Below, one piece after another: positions 1 through 8,432 of a stretch of 64,000 nt of DNA (within the stretch, counting starts at the first letter, position 1; the number at the start of each line of letters is the position of its first letter). A program made the position numbers and the translations under genes. Under the pieces are notes generated by a model. The model did not search any database. It saw nothing but the letters and a program-made list of their open reading frames with translations, and was not told the DNA's origin. Source of the stretch: Selenomonadaceae bacterium (GTDB lineage Bacteria; Bacillota; Negativicutes; Selenomonadales; Selenomonadaceae); assembly GCA_017527075.1 (NCBI GenBank), contig JAFXQM010000018.1, forward strand, positions 79,537 to 143,536. The letters are read 5' to 3'.

Positions 1-381
1 GCAAAGCCGGAAGGTTACGAAATTGACCATATCGACCGCAACAGTTTGAATAATCATTACACGAATTTGCGATACGCTACGAAGAGCGAACAAATGAAGA
101 ATCGTGACCACAGCAGAATTAGTAAAACGGGCTCTGTTAATTTGGCTGAAGCTCGCTTGTTGCGGATGAAGCCTGTAACGTTAATTAAAGATGGCACTGA
201 AAAATTTTTTGAATCACAGACTGCCGCCGCTCGTTGGCTTGCTGATATAATTGGAAAGAACGTTGAACACGTCCGTAGCAAATTCAAAAAACGCAGGAAA
301 TTTATCTATGGCTATGACGTTATCTATCGAAAAGTAGAGACTGCATGTGCTCGCTCTACGGAGCAAGGAACAGTCCAATGA
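1..381 (+). CDS. HNH homing-type endonuclease, 5' end missing
   Basis: The reading frame is open from the first base, so the N-terminus lies outside the window; 126 codons remain. The visible start carries EIDHIDRNSLNNHYTNLR, which has the DH, N and NNxxNLR pattern of the HNH_3 domain used by phage and homing endonucleases to bind metal and cut DNA. After it come about 85 basic residues that may form a DNA-binding tail; a stretch near FFESQTAAARWLADIIG resembles the NUMOD-type helix-turn-helix of these enzymes. The stop codon is TGA at 379-381. A start at the internal ATG (46) would remove the catalytic motif, so I treat the gene as partial. Such genes are often selfish elements or parts of prophages, but no phage genes follow. 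Confidence 0.75.
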   Translation, partial: AKPEGYEIDHIDRNSLNNHYTNLRYATKSEQMKNRDHSRISKTGSVNLAEARLLRMKPVTLIKDGTEKFFESQTAAARWLADIIGKNVEHVRSKFKKRRKFIYGYDVIYRKVETACARSTEQGTVQ

Positions 382-478
382 AGTATCTGGTCGGGACAAC
401 GGACAGATGGAACGACGCAAAAAAATCTGAGGAACATGACCGCGTCAAACACGAAGTCTTCAGCTGAATCGAAGATTG

Positions 479-520
479 TAAAAAAAATCGAGCCGCTCAA
501 GTTCGGGCGGCTCTTTTTTT
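479..520. terminator. Bidirectional intrinsic terminator
   Basis: A 7-bp stem GAGCCGC/GCGGCTC (490-496 with 507-513) is flanked by an A-run on the left and a T-run on the right. It can therefore end transcription from the HNH gene (plus) and from the lipoprotein gene (minus). Confidence 0.8.
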
Positions 521-533
521 ATTTTCTTCGGCT

Positions 534-768
534 GTCAAAAAGTTATCCAAACGAGTTCGGCTTTGTCGACGAGCGCGGGCATCAACTCATCCAAATTTTC
601 TATCGCGTCGAAGTGCCGGCGATTTTTTTCGTCGCGGCGGAAGGCGAGCACGTCAGAAAGTTATCCAGACGATTTCGGCTTTGTCGACGAGCGCGGGCGT
701 CAACTCATCCAAATTTTCTATCGCGTAGAAGTGCCAACGATTTTTTTCGTCGCGGCGGAAGGCGAGCT
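534..768. repeat. Tandem duplication of the lipoprotein gene 3' end
   Basis: Bases 534-650 and 652-768 are two direct copies of about 117 bp, offset by 118 bp, with only a few differences. The right copy is the last 38 or so codons of the lipoprotein gene with its TGA. The left copy holds the same codons and stop, but no gene reads into it. It is a duplication scar downstream of the intact gene, before the terminator at 479-520. Confidence 0.9.
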
Positions 769-1300
769 CAAAAGTCATTTGCCCGATGAATTGTCCGCGC
801 AGAGAGCTGTCGCCCTGCACGTCGAGGATAACCGTGGCGCGGTCGTCATCGATTCGTGTCTCCTTAATCGTGGCGTCGGTCGCCTGCCGAATCTTTTCAA
901 ACTCGTTGGCGACGTAAGCCGTCGGATTTTCTTCGGGCGTGGCGGGTTCGGGCAGCTTCGCGAAGAACGCCGCCTTAACTCCGTCCAAAAATTTTAAATG
1001 CAAATCTTTGTGCTCGGCGTTGTAAGTCTGCAAAAATTCCGCGCTGTGTTGGAAGTAAGGGTCGTCGGGATATTTTGCGCTGTATTCGTCGTAATTCGCG
1101 GCGAGCGCAACGGTCGAGGCGTCGTAGGTCGCGGAAAAAAATTTATCCAAGTTCACGCGCTCCGAAAGTTTTTTCGAGTCCCTCTCGGCGAGCGCGATTT
1201 TTATTTCGTTGAGCGCGGCTTCGGGCGTGTCCTCCTGTCCGCAGCCCGTCAAAAAAACCACCGCCGACAAAATCAGCGGCGCGAAAAATTTCAAACTCAT
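653..1300 (-). CDS. Putative lipoprotein of unknown function
   Basis: The 215-residue product begins with a signal peptide (MSLKFFAPLILSAVVFLTGC) that ends in a clear lipobox, LTGC, with Cys20 as the predicted lipid-modified residue. The mature part is acidic, and its first half looks helical (APEAALNEIKIALAERDSK-like spacing). A C-terminal segment with alternating hydrophobics (DDDRATVILDVQG, then QMTFELAFRRD) suggests a small sheet. The architecture resembles small exported proteins of the DUF2939/DUF4878 kind (lipobox, helix, NTF2-like sheet), but I cannot assign a family. Its 3' end is duplicated in tandem just downstream. It is transcribed alone, towards the terminator at 479-520. Confidence 0.75.
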   Translation of the reverse strand: MSLKFFAPLILSAVVFLTGCGQEDTPEAALNEIKIALAERDSKKLSERVNLDKFFSATYDASTVALAANYDEYSAKYPDDPYFQHSAEFLQTYNAEHKDLHLKFLDGVKAAFFAKLPEPATPEENPTAYVANEFEKIRQATDATIKETRIDDDRATVILDVQGDSSLRGQFIGQMTFELAFRRDEKNRWHFYAIENLDELTPALVDKAEIVWITF

Positions 1301-1329
1301 CCAATCCCTCCGAAAAATTTTTGTAATTT

Positions 1330-1385
1330 GAGGCCGTCACAGACGCGTGCCGCCCCCGTGAGGCGTATTTTCTCTTTTTGCACGA
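1330..1385 (+). repeat. Degraded copy of the structured intergenic repeat
   Basis: The sequence starts with GAGGCCGTCA and then jumps to a CCGCCCCCGTGAGGCG segment followed by a TTTTCTCTTTTTG run. These are the left end and the central part of the six intact repeats (see 4873-5107), with the middle hairpin deleted. It looks like an internally deleted relic. Confidence 0.6.
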
Positions 1386-1430
1386 ATAGTCAAGTCAAAA
1401 CGCGCTTGAGCTTTGCTTAATTCGTCACGC

Positions 1431-1530
1431 GCGAATCATTTCACGACGACGTTAATCCATTTGTTCGGCACGGCGATTAAATCGCTTTGGCGTCAAAAAA
1501 TTTGCTCCACAGCTCGGAGGCAATGTGCGT
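1431..1530 (-). repeat. leuS: Mosaic duplicate of the leuS 3' end
   Basis: Bases 1433-1486 repeat the last 14 or so codons and stop of leuS (compare 1624-1668). Bases 1490-1530 repeat an internal piece of leuS (compare 1872-1910). The roughly 200 bp that separate the two pieces in the real gene are missing. This is a decayed, internally deleted copy of the leuS 3' end lying downstream of the intact gene. The rest of 1301-1626 holds only this, the degraded repeat at 1330-1385 and the leuS terminator. Confidence 0.85.
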
Positions 1531-1568
1531 TTAAGCGAGCCGCGTCTTTTAATTGTGACGGTTCCGCT

Positions 1569-1600
1569 TAAAAAAAACCTGCAACAAATTTTGTCGCAGG
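1569..1600 (-). terminator. leuS intrinsic terminator
   Basis: On the minus strand an 11-bp stem (CCTGCGACAAA with its near-complement, 1578-1600) is followed by eight T residues (complement of 1569-1577). It lies 27 bases after the leuS stop. Confidence 0.8.
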
Positions 1601-1626
1601 GAAAAAATTTTTTTCGGCGCGTCGAA

Positions 1627-4089
1627 TCATTTCACGACGACGTTAATCAATTTGTTCGGCACGGCGATGACCTTGAGAATTTTTTTGCCCGCCGTCAGCT
1701 CCTCGAAGCGCGGCAAGGTCGGCGCGAGTTTCTCCAAATCATTTTTGCTCAGTCCGACGGGAATTTTTACGTGGTCGCGAACTTTGCCGTTAATCTGCAG
1801 GACGATTTCAATTTCCTCCTCGACAATCGCTTCGGCGTCGAAGGTCGGCCAGCTCTGCTTGTGCACGTCGCCTTCGAAAAATTTGCTCCACAGCTCGGCG
1901 GCAATGTGCGGCACGAACGGCGCAAGCATCAACAGCAAATCGCGGGCGAGTTCGCGGGCAAGGCTCGGATTAATTTTTTTGTCTTGGAAGGCGTGCATGG
2001 CGTTGACCAGCTCCATGAGCGCGCTTATCGCCGTGTTGAATGCAAAACGGTCGCGAACATCTTCCGTGACTTTTTTTATCGTCTTGTGCAGCGTGCGGCG
2101 CAAAATTTTTTCTTCGGCCGTCAAGTCCCGGGCGGCGTCGGAAGATTTAATCGCGTCGGAGAAAATGTTGAGAATCCTCCACACGCGATTCAAAAAGCGG
2201 AACGAACCTTGGACGCCCTCGTCGCTCCAATCCAAATCACGCTCGACGGGCGCGGCGAACAGGATAAACAGCCTGGCAGTATCCGCTCCGTATTTTGAAA
2301 TAATTTCTTCGGGGCTCACGACGTTGCCCAGGGACTTGGACATCTTCGCGCCGTCTTTGATTACCATGCCCTGCGTCAAAAGATTTGCGAACGGCTCGTC
2401 ATAATCCAGCAGCTCGGCGTCGCGCAAAACTTTCGTGAAAAATCTTGAGTAAAGCAAATGCAAAATCGCGTGCTCGATTCCGCCGATGTATTGGTCGACG
2501 GGGCTCCAGTAGTTCACCTTATCGCGGTCGAAAGGACGGCGCGTGTTGTGCGGGTCGGTGTAACGCATGTAATACCAGCTCGAACAGATGAACGTGTCCA
2601 TGGTGTCGGTCTCGCGGTGAGCATGGCCGCCGCACTTCGGGCAAGTGCACTCGTTAAATTTTTTGCTCGTGGACAGCGGACTCAATGCGCCCTGCTTGAA
2701 CTCAACGTCGTCGGGCAGGAGCACGGGCAAATCTTCTTCGGGCACGAGAACTTCGCCGCACTTGTCGCAGTAGATGACGGGAATGGGCGCGCCCCAATAT
2801 CTCTGACGACTTATCAGCCAGTCGCGCAGACGATAATTGACTTTGCGTTTGCCGAAGCCTTGAGCCTCCGCCTCGTCCATAATCGCCTTGAAGCCCGCGT
2901 CGAAGTCCATGCCCGTGAACTTTCCGGAATTGACCAGCACTCCTTCGTGCTCGACGTAAGCCGAGTCCATTTCCTCCAGCTTGAGCTCTTTATCTTTCGG
3001 CTGAAGTGTCAGGATAATTTCCAGCCCGTATTTCTTCGCAAACATCCAGTCGCGTTGGTCGCCCGAAGGCACGCCCATGACCGCGCCCGTGCCGTACTCG
3101 AACACGACGTAATTCGTCACCCAAATTTGAACGTCGCGCCCGTTAAACGGATTGACGCAAGTCACGCCCGTGAAGATGCCTTCCTTCTCCGATTCACTCG
3201 ACGTGCGCTCAATGTCGCTCTGTGCGCGGGCGTGTTCGCAGAATTTTTTTATCTCGGCGGACTTGGGAGAGATTGCGCAAATTTTTTCGACGAGCGGGTG
3301 TTCAGGCGCGAGCGCAAGGAAAGTTATGCCGAAGGAAGTGTCGGGGCGCGTGGTGTACACGGAAATTTTTTCGCCGAGCGCGGGCACGTCCAAGAAAAGT
3401 TCCAAGCCTTCGCTGCGTCCAATCCAATTTTCCTGCATGACCTTGACGCGATTGGGCCAGCCCGTCAGCTTATCCAAGTCAGCCAAAAGTTCGTCGGCGT
3501 AATCGGTTATCTTGAAGAACCACTGCGCCAAATTTTTTTTGTGAACCTCAGAGTCGCAACGCCAGCATTTGCCCTCGATGACTTGTTCGTTGGCGAGCAC
3601 CGTGCCGCAGGTGTCGCACCAGTTGACCGACGCCTCTTTCTTGTAAGCCAGCCCGCGCTTGTAAAAAAGTTCGAACAGCCACTGCGTCCAGCGATAATAA
3701 TCCTCGCGGCAAGTTTCGACCTCGCGCTCCCAATCGTAAGCCAAGCCCATTGCCTTTTGCTGCGCCGTCATGTTCTTAATGTTTGCGAACGTCCAATCGC
3801 CCGGCTTGACCCCGTGAGCAATTGCGGCGTTCTCGGCGGGCATGCCGAACGCGTCGAAGCCCATCGGGTGCAACACGTTGTAACCCGCCATCATTCGATA
3901 ACGCGCAACCACGTCGCCGATTGAATAATTTCTGACGTGACCCATGTGCAAGTTGCCCGAAGGATACGGAAACATTTCCAGCGCGTAATATTTCGGGCGC
4001 GCGCTGTCTTCCGTCGTGCGATAATAATCGGGCGCGTCCCAAACTTTTTGCCACTTCTTTTCGATTTCTTGAGGATTGTATTTTTCCAT
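1627..4089 (-). CDS. leuS: Leucine--tRNA ligase
   Basis: This class I aminoacyl-tRNA synthetase charges tRNA-Leu with leucine in the cytoplasm using ATP. The 820-residue length is normal for bacterial LeuRS. The HMGH form of the HIGH motif is at residues 48-51, and KMSKS is at 582-586. Cysteine pairs CDTC and CWRC near residue 160-180 form the zinc-type insertion, and the CP1 editing domain follows (T-rich stretch, [15 protein letters not shown]). The ATG is preceded by AGGAGG at a good distance, and a TATAAT box lies just upstream (4118-4123). The gene stands alone between its own terminator and that of comF. A scrambled copy of its 3' end lies downstream at 1431-1530. Confidence 0.97.
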   Translation of the reverse strand: MEKYNPQEIEKKWQKVWDAPDYYRTTEDSARPKYYALEMFPYPSGNLHMGHVRNYSIGDVVARYRMMAGYNVLHPMGFDAFGMPAENAAIAHGVKPGDWTFANIKNMTAQQKAMGLAYDWEREVETCREDYYRWTQWLFELFYKRGLAYKKEASVNWCDTCGTVLANEQVIEGKCWRCDSEVHKKNLAQWFFKITDYADELLADLDKLTGWPNRVKVMQENWIGRSEGLELFLDVPALGEKISVYTTRPDTSFGITFLALAPEHPLVEKICAISPKSAEIKKFCEHARAQSDIERTSSESEKEGIFTGVTCVNPFNGRDVQIWVTNYVVFEYGTGAVMGVPSGDQRDWMFAKKYGLEIILTLQPKDKELKLEEMDSAYVEHEGVLVNSGKFTGMDFDAGFKAIMDEAEAQGFGKRKVNYRLRDWLISRQRYWGAPIPVIYCDKCGEVLVPEEDLPVLLPDDVEFKQGALSPLSTSKKFNECTCPKCGGHAHRETDTMDTFICSSWYYMRYTDPHNTRRPFDRDKVNYWSPVDQYIGGIEHAILHLLYSRFFTKVLRDAELLDYDEPFANLLTQGMVIKDGAKMSKSLGNVVSPEEIISKYGADTARLFILFAAPVERDLDWSDEGVQGSFRFLNRVWRILNIFSDAIKSSDAARDLTAEEKILRRTLHKTIKKVTEDVRDRFAFNTAISALMELVNAMHAFQDKKINPSLARELARDLLLMLAPFVPHIAAELWSKFFEGDVHKQSWPTFDAEAIVEEEIEIVLQINGKVRDHVKIPVGLSKNDLEKLAPTLPRFEELTAGKKILKVIAVPNKLINVVVK

Positions 4090-4117
4090 TTAATCAGCCT
4101 CCTGTTAGACGCGCAAC

Positions 4118-4123
4118 ATTATA
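4118..4123 (-). promoter_or_regulatory. leuS promoter -10 box
   Basis: A perfect TATAAT on the minus strand lies about 30 bases upstream of the leuS ATG and just after the comF terminator. The -35 region falls in the T-run of that terminator and is poor. No T-box leader fits in the short gap. Confidence 0.5.
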
Positions 4124-4136
4124 TCAGCCCGCGCGC

Positions 4137-4163
4137 AAAAAAAAAAGACGCCGCTCAAGCGTC
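4137..4163 (-). terminator. comF intrinsic terminator overlapping its stop codon
   Basis: On the minus strand, stem GACGC (4159-4163) pairs with GCGTC (4147-4151) and is followed by ten T residues. The comF stop codon (4155-4157) sits inside the loop. Confidence 0.75.
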
Positions 4164-4844
4164 CTTGATGAAATTTTCTCCGAAGTCGGCGGCGAAGGCG
4201 AGCACGAAAATTTTTTCTGCGCCGAGTGACTTCAAAACTTTTGCGCACTCGCGGCAGGTCGTGCCCGTGGTGAAGATGTCGTCGACGATTAAAATTTTTT
4301 TCCCGCGAAGATTTATCTGCTCGCGTGCCGCGAAAGCTCCGCTCAAAATTTTTTCGCGCTCAGCCTTTCCGAGTTTGAAAAGCTTTGGAGTTTCTTTCGT
4401 GCGCGTCAAAATATTTTTCAGCGGAAGATTTTTTTTCGCGAGCCACTCGCCGAAAATTTTTTCCGTCTGATTGAAGCCGCGCTCTTTGAATCGTCCTTCG
4501 TGAAGCGGAACGGGCATGGCGAAGTCGACGCCGCGCAAGAGTTTCAAAATATCTTCGCGGTCGGAAACTTCGTCGAGGATTTTTTTCAGGGCGGGCACGA
4601 CGTTCAAGTTGTTGTCGAACTTCAGCTTGTGGAGGAGCTCACGCGAGCCGCCGCGATATTTTGTCACGCGCAAAACTTTGTCGAGGGGCGCAAGCGTTCT
4701 GTCGTAAAAATCCACGCGCAAAATTTTTTTCTCGCACTCCGCGCAAAGTTGATAACGTTCGTCGACAATCTCGCGGCAATTCGGACAGCGCGGCGGGAAT
4801 AGAAAATAAATCGCCGCCTCCCACAGCTCGCGAAAAAAATTCAT
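4155..4844 (-). CDS. comF: ComF family phosphoribosyltransferase-like protein
   Basis: The 229-residue product has the two parts typical of ComF. An N-terminal zinc-binding module has Cys20, Cys23, Cys34 and Cys37 (CPNC and CAEC). A C-terminal phosphoribosyltransferase fold carries the PRPP-loop motif KILIVDDIFTTGTT near residue 185. ComF supports DNA uptake during natural transformation in Gram-positive and Gram-negative bacteria, probably by helping the single strand cross the inner membrane. The full comF helicase operon is absent; this is the short ComF/GntX type. A pilus-type cluster about 24 kb away (pilT, pilC, pseudopilins) could take part in the same process. A structured repeat copy (4873-5107) lies directly upstream. 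Confidence 0.9.
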   Translation of the reverse strand: MNFFRELWEAAIYFLFPPRCPNCREIVDERYQLCAECEKKILRVDFYDRTLAPLDKVLRVTKYRGGSRELLHKLKFDNNLNVVPALKKILDEVSDREDILKLLRGVDFAMPVPLHEGRFKERGFNQTEKIFGEWLAKKNLPLKNILTRTKETPKLFKLGKAEREKILSGAFAAREQINLRGKKILIVDDIFTTGTTCRECAKVLKSLGAEKIFVLAFAADFGENFIKDA

Positions 4845-4872
4845 GAACTTCCTCCCGAAAAAGAATCACGCC

Positions 4873-5107
4873 GACGAAATCAGAGGCCGTCAAGGATGAC
4901 GGCCGCGCCGCGTCTGACGCCGTGATGGCGTCATCCGGCGCACACCAGGCACGGGTAACTTGCGACTCCGAATCACGAACGCCCGACGCCCCCGCGAGGT
5001 GCCCTTTTCTTTTGCTTACTTTTCTTTTGGGCACGCAAAAGAAAAGTAAGATTCAAAAACTCAAAAGAAATTTTCACGCCCAATCGAAGGAACGACACGC
5101 GGCAGCC
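4873..5107 (+). repeat. Structured intergenic repeat, copy A
   Basis: This is one of six copies of a 210-240 bp element that begins near GACGAATCAGAGG and ends near CAATCGAAGGAACGAGC. Three hairpins are visible. Hairpin 1 pairs 4885-4891 with 4898-4904. Hairpin 2 pairs 4915-4921 with 4927-4933, closed by GCGCCG/CGGCGC. Hairpin 3 is a perfect 15-bp stem, 5015-5029 with 5036-5050. The 6-base loop of hairpin 3 (GGCACG) is also complementary to GTGCC at 4999-5003. The copy fills most of the comF-leuA gap (4845-5156), which holds no gene. Confidence 0.9.
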
Positions 5108-5156
5108 TCAGTTGACTTTGTGCCCTTTTGCTTAACGAACGAAAGGGTTCCCGCCG

Positions 5157-6827
5157 TCATTTGCCGGTGACCATTCTGTTAATCGCGCTGATGAGAGCCT
5201 GAATCGAAGCCGTGATGATGTCGGTGTCCATGCCCGCGCCCCACGTAACTTTGCCGTCCGCGCCCGTGATTGAAATGTACGCGATTGCCCGCGCCGATTG
5301 ACCGATTTCCAGCGCGTGTTCGTTGTAAGTCAGATTTGAATAATTGATTCCCAAATTTTTCTGCAAAGCGTTGGAGACCGCGTCGAGGCGACCGTTGCCG
5401 CGCGCCGAGTACGTGACGCGCTCGCCGTTGACTTCCAAATCGACAGTGCCGACGCGTGAGCCGCCGGGTTGTTTGCGCAGATGAAATTCAATCAGCTTAT
5501 ACGGCTTGTCGACGTTGACGTATTGCTCGCTGAAGATTTGATAAATTTCGTCGGGCAAAAGTTCTTTGTGCTTGCGGTCGCTGACGGCCTTGACGCAGTA
5601 ACCGAAGTCCTCGCGCATCTTCTTGGGCATCTCCACGCCGTACTTTTGCTCCATGATGAAACCGACGCCGCCCTTGCCGCTCTGCGAATTGATTCGGATA
5701 ACGTCGCCGTCGTATTCGCGCCCGACATCGTGCGGGTCGATTGGCAGGTAAGGAACAGTCCAGCGGTCGGGATTTTTTTCGTCGCGCCAATGCATTCCCT
5801 TGGCGATTGCGTCCTGGTGGCTGCCGCTGAACGCCGTGAACACCAACGCGCCCGCATAAGGCTGACGGTCGTGGACGTGCATTCGAGTGACGCGCTCATA
5901 CATTTCGACGAGGGCGGGCATGTTCGTGAAGTCCAATTCGGGGTCGACGCCGAGCGCGAACATATTCATGGCCAGCGTGACGATATCGACGTTGCCTGTG
6001 CGTTCGCCGTTGCCGAAGAGCGTGCCTTCAATCCTGTCCGCGCCCGCCAACAGTCCGAGCTCACAATCTGCCACGCCGCAGCCGCGGTCGTTGTGCGGGT
6101 GCAGGCTGAGGACAACTTTGTCGCGGAACTTGAGATACTTGTTAATGTAAGCGACTTGCGCGGCGTAAACGTGAGGCAAACTCATTTCGACGGTCACGGG
6201 GATGTTTATAATCGGGCGGCGGTCGATGACGGGCTCCCACACGTCGAGGACGGCGTTGCAAACTTCCAGCGCGTATTCGGGCTCGGTGCCGGTGAAACTT
6301 TCCGGCGAGTATTCGAAGCGATAATTCGCGCCAGCTTTCTCCGTCAGCTCCAGCAAAAGTTTCGCGCCGTCGACGGCAATGTTTTTAATCTCATCCTTGC
6401 TCATGCGGAAGACTTGCTCGCGTTGCGCCACGGAGGTGGAGTTGTACACGTGAACGATTGCATTCTTCGCGCCGTCGAGTGCCTCAAAAGTTTTCTTTAT
6501 GATATGCTCGCGCGCCTGAGTGAGGACTTGAACCGTCACGTCGTCGGGGATGAGATTTTCTTCGATGAGTTTTCGAAGGAGCGCGTACTCGGTGTCGCTG
6601 GCGGCGGGGAAGCCGACTTCAATTTCTTTGAAGCCAACCTTGACGAGCGTCTTGTAAAATTCAATCTTCTCGTCGAGGCTCATGGGGATAATCAGCGACT
6701 GATTTCCGTCGCGCAGGTCGACGCTGCACCACACGGGCGCCTTCGTCGGATATTCTTTGCGCGCCCAATCCAAAATCATTTCGGGCGGCAGGAAGTAGCC
6801 TTTGCTGTACTTTGTGTGATTCTTCAA
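5157..6827 (-). CDS. leuA: 2-isopropylmalate synthase
   Basis: LeuA condenses acetyl-CoA with 2-oxoisovalerate in the first step of leucine synthesis. From the chosen start the product has 556 residues, the length of the LeuA2 (yeast/actinobacterial) type. The catalytic TIM barrel carries SVDLRDGNQSL near the N-terminus and SLHPHNDRGCG later. The C-terminal part (VDLEVNGERVTYSARGNGRLDA) is the leucine-binding regulatory domain. The longer frame reaches 6908, but I choose TTG at 6827 for two reasons. It has TGAGGTG (6834-6840) 6-8 bases upstream, and the promoter TTTACA-17-TATAAT (6871-6899) lies inside the extra 27 codons. No other leu or ilv gene is adjacent. Confidence 0.95.
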   Translation of the reverse strand: MKNHTKYSKGYFLPPEMILDWARKEYPTKAPVWCSVDLRDGNQSLIIPMSLDEKIEFYKTLVKVGFKEIEVGFPAASDTEYALLRKLIEENLIPDDVTVQVLTQAREHIIKKTFEALDGAKNAIVHVYNSTSVAQREQVFRMSKDEIKNIAVDGAKLLLELTEKAGANYRFEYSPESFTGTEPEYALEVCNAVLDVWEPVIDRRPIINIPVTVEMSLPHVYAAQVAYINKYLKFRDKVVLSLHPHNDRGCGVADCELGLLAGADRIEGTLFGNGERTGNVDIVTLAMNMFALGVDPELDFTNMPALVEMYERVTRMHVHDRQPYAGALVFTAFSGSHQDAIAKGMHWRDEKNPDRWTVPYLPIDPHDVGREYDGDVIRINSQSGKGGVGFIMEQKYGVEMPKKMREDFGYCVKAVSDRKHKELLPDEIYQIFSEQYVNVDKPYKLIEFHLRKQPGGSRVGTVDLEVNGERVTYSARGNGRLDAVSNALQKNLGINYSNLTYNEHALEIGQSARAIAYISITGADGKVTWGAGMDTDIITASIQALISAINRMVTGK

Positions 6828-6870
6828 ACTTAACACCTCATTGAAACTGAAAAAATTTTTTACCGCGCAA

Positions 6871-6899
6871 ATTATATTCGCAACGCGGGGCAATGTAAA
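6871..6899 (-). promoter_or_regulatory. leuA promoter
   Basis: On the minus strand, TTTACA (complement of 6894-6899) and TATAAT (complement of 6871-6876) are separated by 17 bases. The predicted start of transcription is near 6864, giving a leader of about 37 bases, too short for a T-box or attenuator. Confidence 0.75.
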
Positions 6900-6902
6900 G
6901 CT

Positions 6903-6930
6903 TTGCAAAAGTTTCGGATTCGGTTATAAT
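6903..6930 (+). promoter_or_regulatory. Promoter of the membrane-anchored protein at 6965
   Basis: TTGCAA (6903-6908) and TATAAT (6925-6930) are 16 bases apart. The -10 box overlaps the first in-frame ATG (6929-6931), so that ATG would not be in the transcript. It lies back to back with the leuA promoter. Confidence 0.7.
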
Positions 6931-6964
6931 GCGCGTCATACAAATCAAAAGGAGCTGGAAAATT

Positions 6965-7507
6965 TTGCTGACAATATTGGAAGGATTAATCGTCGCGGCG
7001 TTGGCAGTCGTGTTGGTCGTGTGGCTTTACTTAAAAAATCGCGGGCAAGAAAAAGTTGTCCCGAAGCTCGAAAGCCGCACGCCGTTCAAAATCGAATCGC
7101 GCGACGAAAAATCCGTGACGCTCTCCACGACGATTGAGTTTCGCAACGAGGGCACGCAGTCCGCGATGATTGTCGACGCCATTTGCCACCCGCTGCTGCC
7201 CTTTGAACAATACGACGGCATGAACGTTCGCGGCAGGGCTGAGCGCGAGGGTGTCCCGCGCGAGGACGATTACTTCGAGGCGTTGGTCATTGAACATCAG
7301 CAGAGCGTGAATCTCGTCGCGAAGGTGACTTTGACGGCGCGGAAAAATCTTTCGCTGGAGGAAGCCGTCAGCCACATGGTAGATTTCCCCGTCGAGTTCA
7401 TTTATCGCGAGGTCGGCCGCACGCCCATGCATTGGTCAATCGCGCGCGTGATTCTGCCCGCCGAGGAGCTGGCAAAACTTGTGGGCGTGGAGTTGGTTAA
7501 GGAGTGA
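6965..7507 (+). CDS. Membrane-anchored protein of unknown function
   Basis: The product, about 180 residues from the TTG at 6965, has one N-terminal transmembrane helix (LEGLIVAALAVVLVVWLYL) followed by a basic stop-transfer patch. A soluble domain of about 150 residues follows, rich in beta-type alternation (KSVTLSTTIEFRNEG, SVNLVAKVTLTARKN). The soluble part resembles LEA/immunoglobulin-like folds in which an exported beta sandwich follows an anchor, but I recognise no family. I chose TTG at 6965 because AGGAG (6950-6954) precedes it by 10 bases and the upstream ATG at 6929 overlaps the promoter -10 box. It is the only gene before repeat copy B. Confidence 0.65.
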   Translation: MLTILEGLIVAALAVVLVVWLYLKNRGQEKVVPKLESRTPFKIESRDEKSVTLSTTIEFRNEGTQSAMIVDAICHPLLPFEQYDGMNVRGRAEREGVPREDDYFEALVIEHQQSVNLVAKVTLTARKNLSLEEAVSHMVDFPVEFIYREVGRTPMHWSIARVILPAEELAKLVGVELVKE

Positions 7508-7732
7508 GCGGCTCGTTCCTTCGATTGAGCGTAAAAATTTCTTTTGAGTTTTGAAACATACTTTTCTTTGCGCGTCCAAAGAAAAGTATGCAAAAGAAAG
7601 GACGCCTCGCAGGGGCGGCTGCTCGTAAACAGCTCGGAGGTTGAGGTTACCCGCAGCGTTGAGTGCCCGCTGAATTCGCGTCACGCTCATTACGCGGGCG
7701 GGGCGCGCGTCCATGCGCGCCTCTGATTCGTC
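7508..7732 (-). repeat. Structured intergenic repeat, copy B
   Basis: This copy is inverted relative to copy A. Read on the minus strand, hairpin 1 has arms GGCGCGC/GCGCGCC instead of GGCCGTC/GACGGCC. Hairpin 3 has CATACTTTTCTTTG paired with CAAAGAAAAGTATG. The loop GACGCG matches an upstream GCGTC. Its middle hairpin is of a second type (CCCGC...GCGGG enclosing CGCGT...ACGCG), shared only with copy D. Confidence 0.9.
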
Positions 7733-7767
7733 AGCGCATTAATTCAAAAAATCTCGGAGGTTTTTTT

Positions 7768-8430
7768 ATGAACGTGGAAATTATTCCGATAACAACCAGA
7801 ATCTTGACGCCGAAGGATGATATCGTCGACGTGATTGAAAAATACACTCGCGACATAATCGGTCCCGACGACGTGGTCACCGTCGCCGAAAGCGTCGTCG
7901 CCATCACTCAGGGCAACATCATTCGCCCGGACGAAATGCACATCAGCGACTTGGCTCGGCTGTGCTGCAGATTTATTCCCGATTACGGAAGTCTCGCCAC
8001 GCCGCACGGCATGCAGGCACTCATGGAGAAGGAGGGCGAGTGGCGCGTCGCGTTTGCGCTGTTCGCCGGCTTCCTCGGCAAGGTCGTCGGTCTGCGCGGA
8101 CTGTTTTATAAGTGGGGCGGACGGCAGGCGGCACTTATCGATGACGTGACGGGAACAATGCCGCCCTTCGACAAATGCGTGGTCTACGGTCCCGAAAATC
8201 CCGAAGACGTTGTCGCCAATCTCAAATCGCGGCTGAAATGTTTCGGCGCGATGATTGCCGACGTCAACGACTTGAAACGCTCGCGAATCGTCGGCGCGAC
8301 GGAGGGCATGGACGCGCAGCTCGCTTCCGATTTGCTCATCGACAATCCTTTCGGCAACGCCTCGCAGAAACGCCCCATTTGCCTTCTGAAAAACTTCCGC
8401 CAATATCAGGAGGAGCAAAGGAGGTTTTAA
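7768..8430 (+). CDS. Coenzyme F420:L-glutamate ligase-like protein
   Basis: The 220-residue product matches the CofE (F420-0:gamma-glutamyl ligase) family. Visible features are [15 protein letters not shown] near residue 40-55, a glycine-rich centre ([13 protein letters not shown]), [12 protein letters not shown], and [18 protein letters not shown] near the C-terminus. CofE adds glutamate to coenzyme F420 in archaea and actinobacteria. Members also occur in Firmicutes that lack F420, where their substrate is unknown. No other F420 gene lies in this window, so I do not assign a reaction. The ATG has CGGAGG 8 bases upstream. It forms a pair with the coiled-coil gene 2 bases downstream. Confidence 0.8.
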   Translation: MNVEIIPITTRILTPKDDIVDVIEKYTRDIIGPDDVVTVAESVVAITQGNIIRPDEMHISDLARLCCRFIPDYGSLATPHGMQALMEKEGEWRVAFALFAGFLGKVVGLRGLFYKWGGRQAALIDDVTGTMPPFDKCVVYGPENPEDVVANLKSRLKCFGAMIADVNDLKRSRIVGATEGMDAQLASDLLIDNPFGNASQKRPICLLKNFRQYQEEQRRF

Positions 8431-8432
8431 AA

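Noticed and set aside
436..997. Overlapping plus-strand frames near the lipoprotein gene
   Set aside because: They translate the complement of the duplicated lipoprotein 3' end, and their similarity to each other comes only from that duplication.
2458..3924. Long open frame of 488 codons antisense to leuS
   Set aside because: It is the complement of a real gene with strong codon bias. It has no ribosome site and is low in recognisable motifs.
5469..6833. Long open frame of 454 codons antisense to leuA
   Set aside because: Same cause: an antisense shadow of a clearly recognised enzyme.
6828..6870. T-box or leader peptide for leuA
   Set aside because: The predicted leader is under 40 bases and has no specifier or antiterminator.
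7436..7726. Short frames inside the structured repeats
   Set aside because: They are not conserved between copies, while the hairpins are. The repeats look non-coding.
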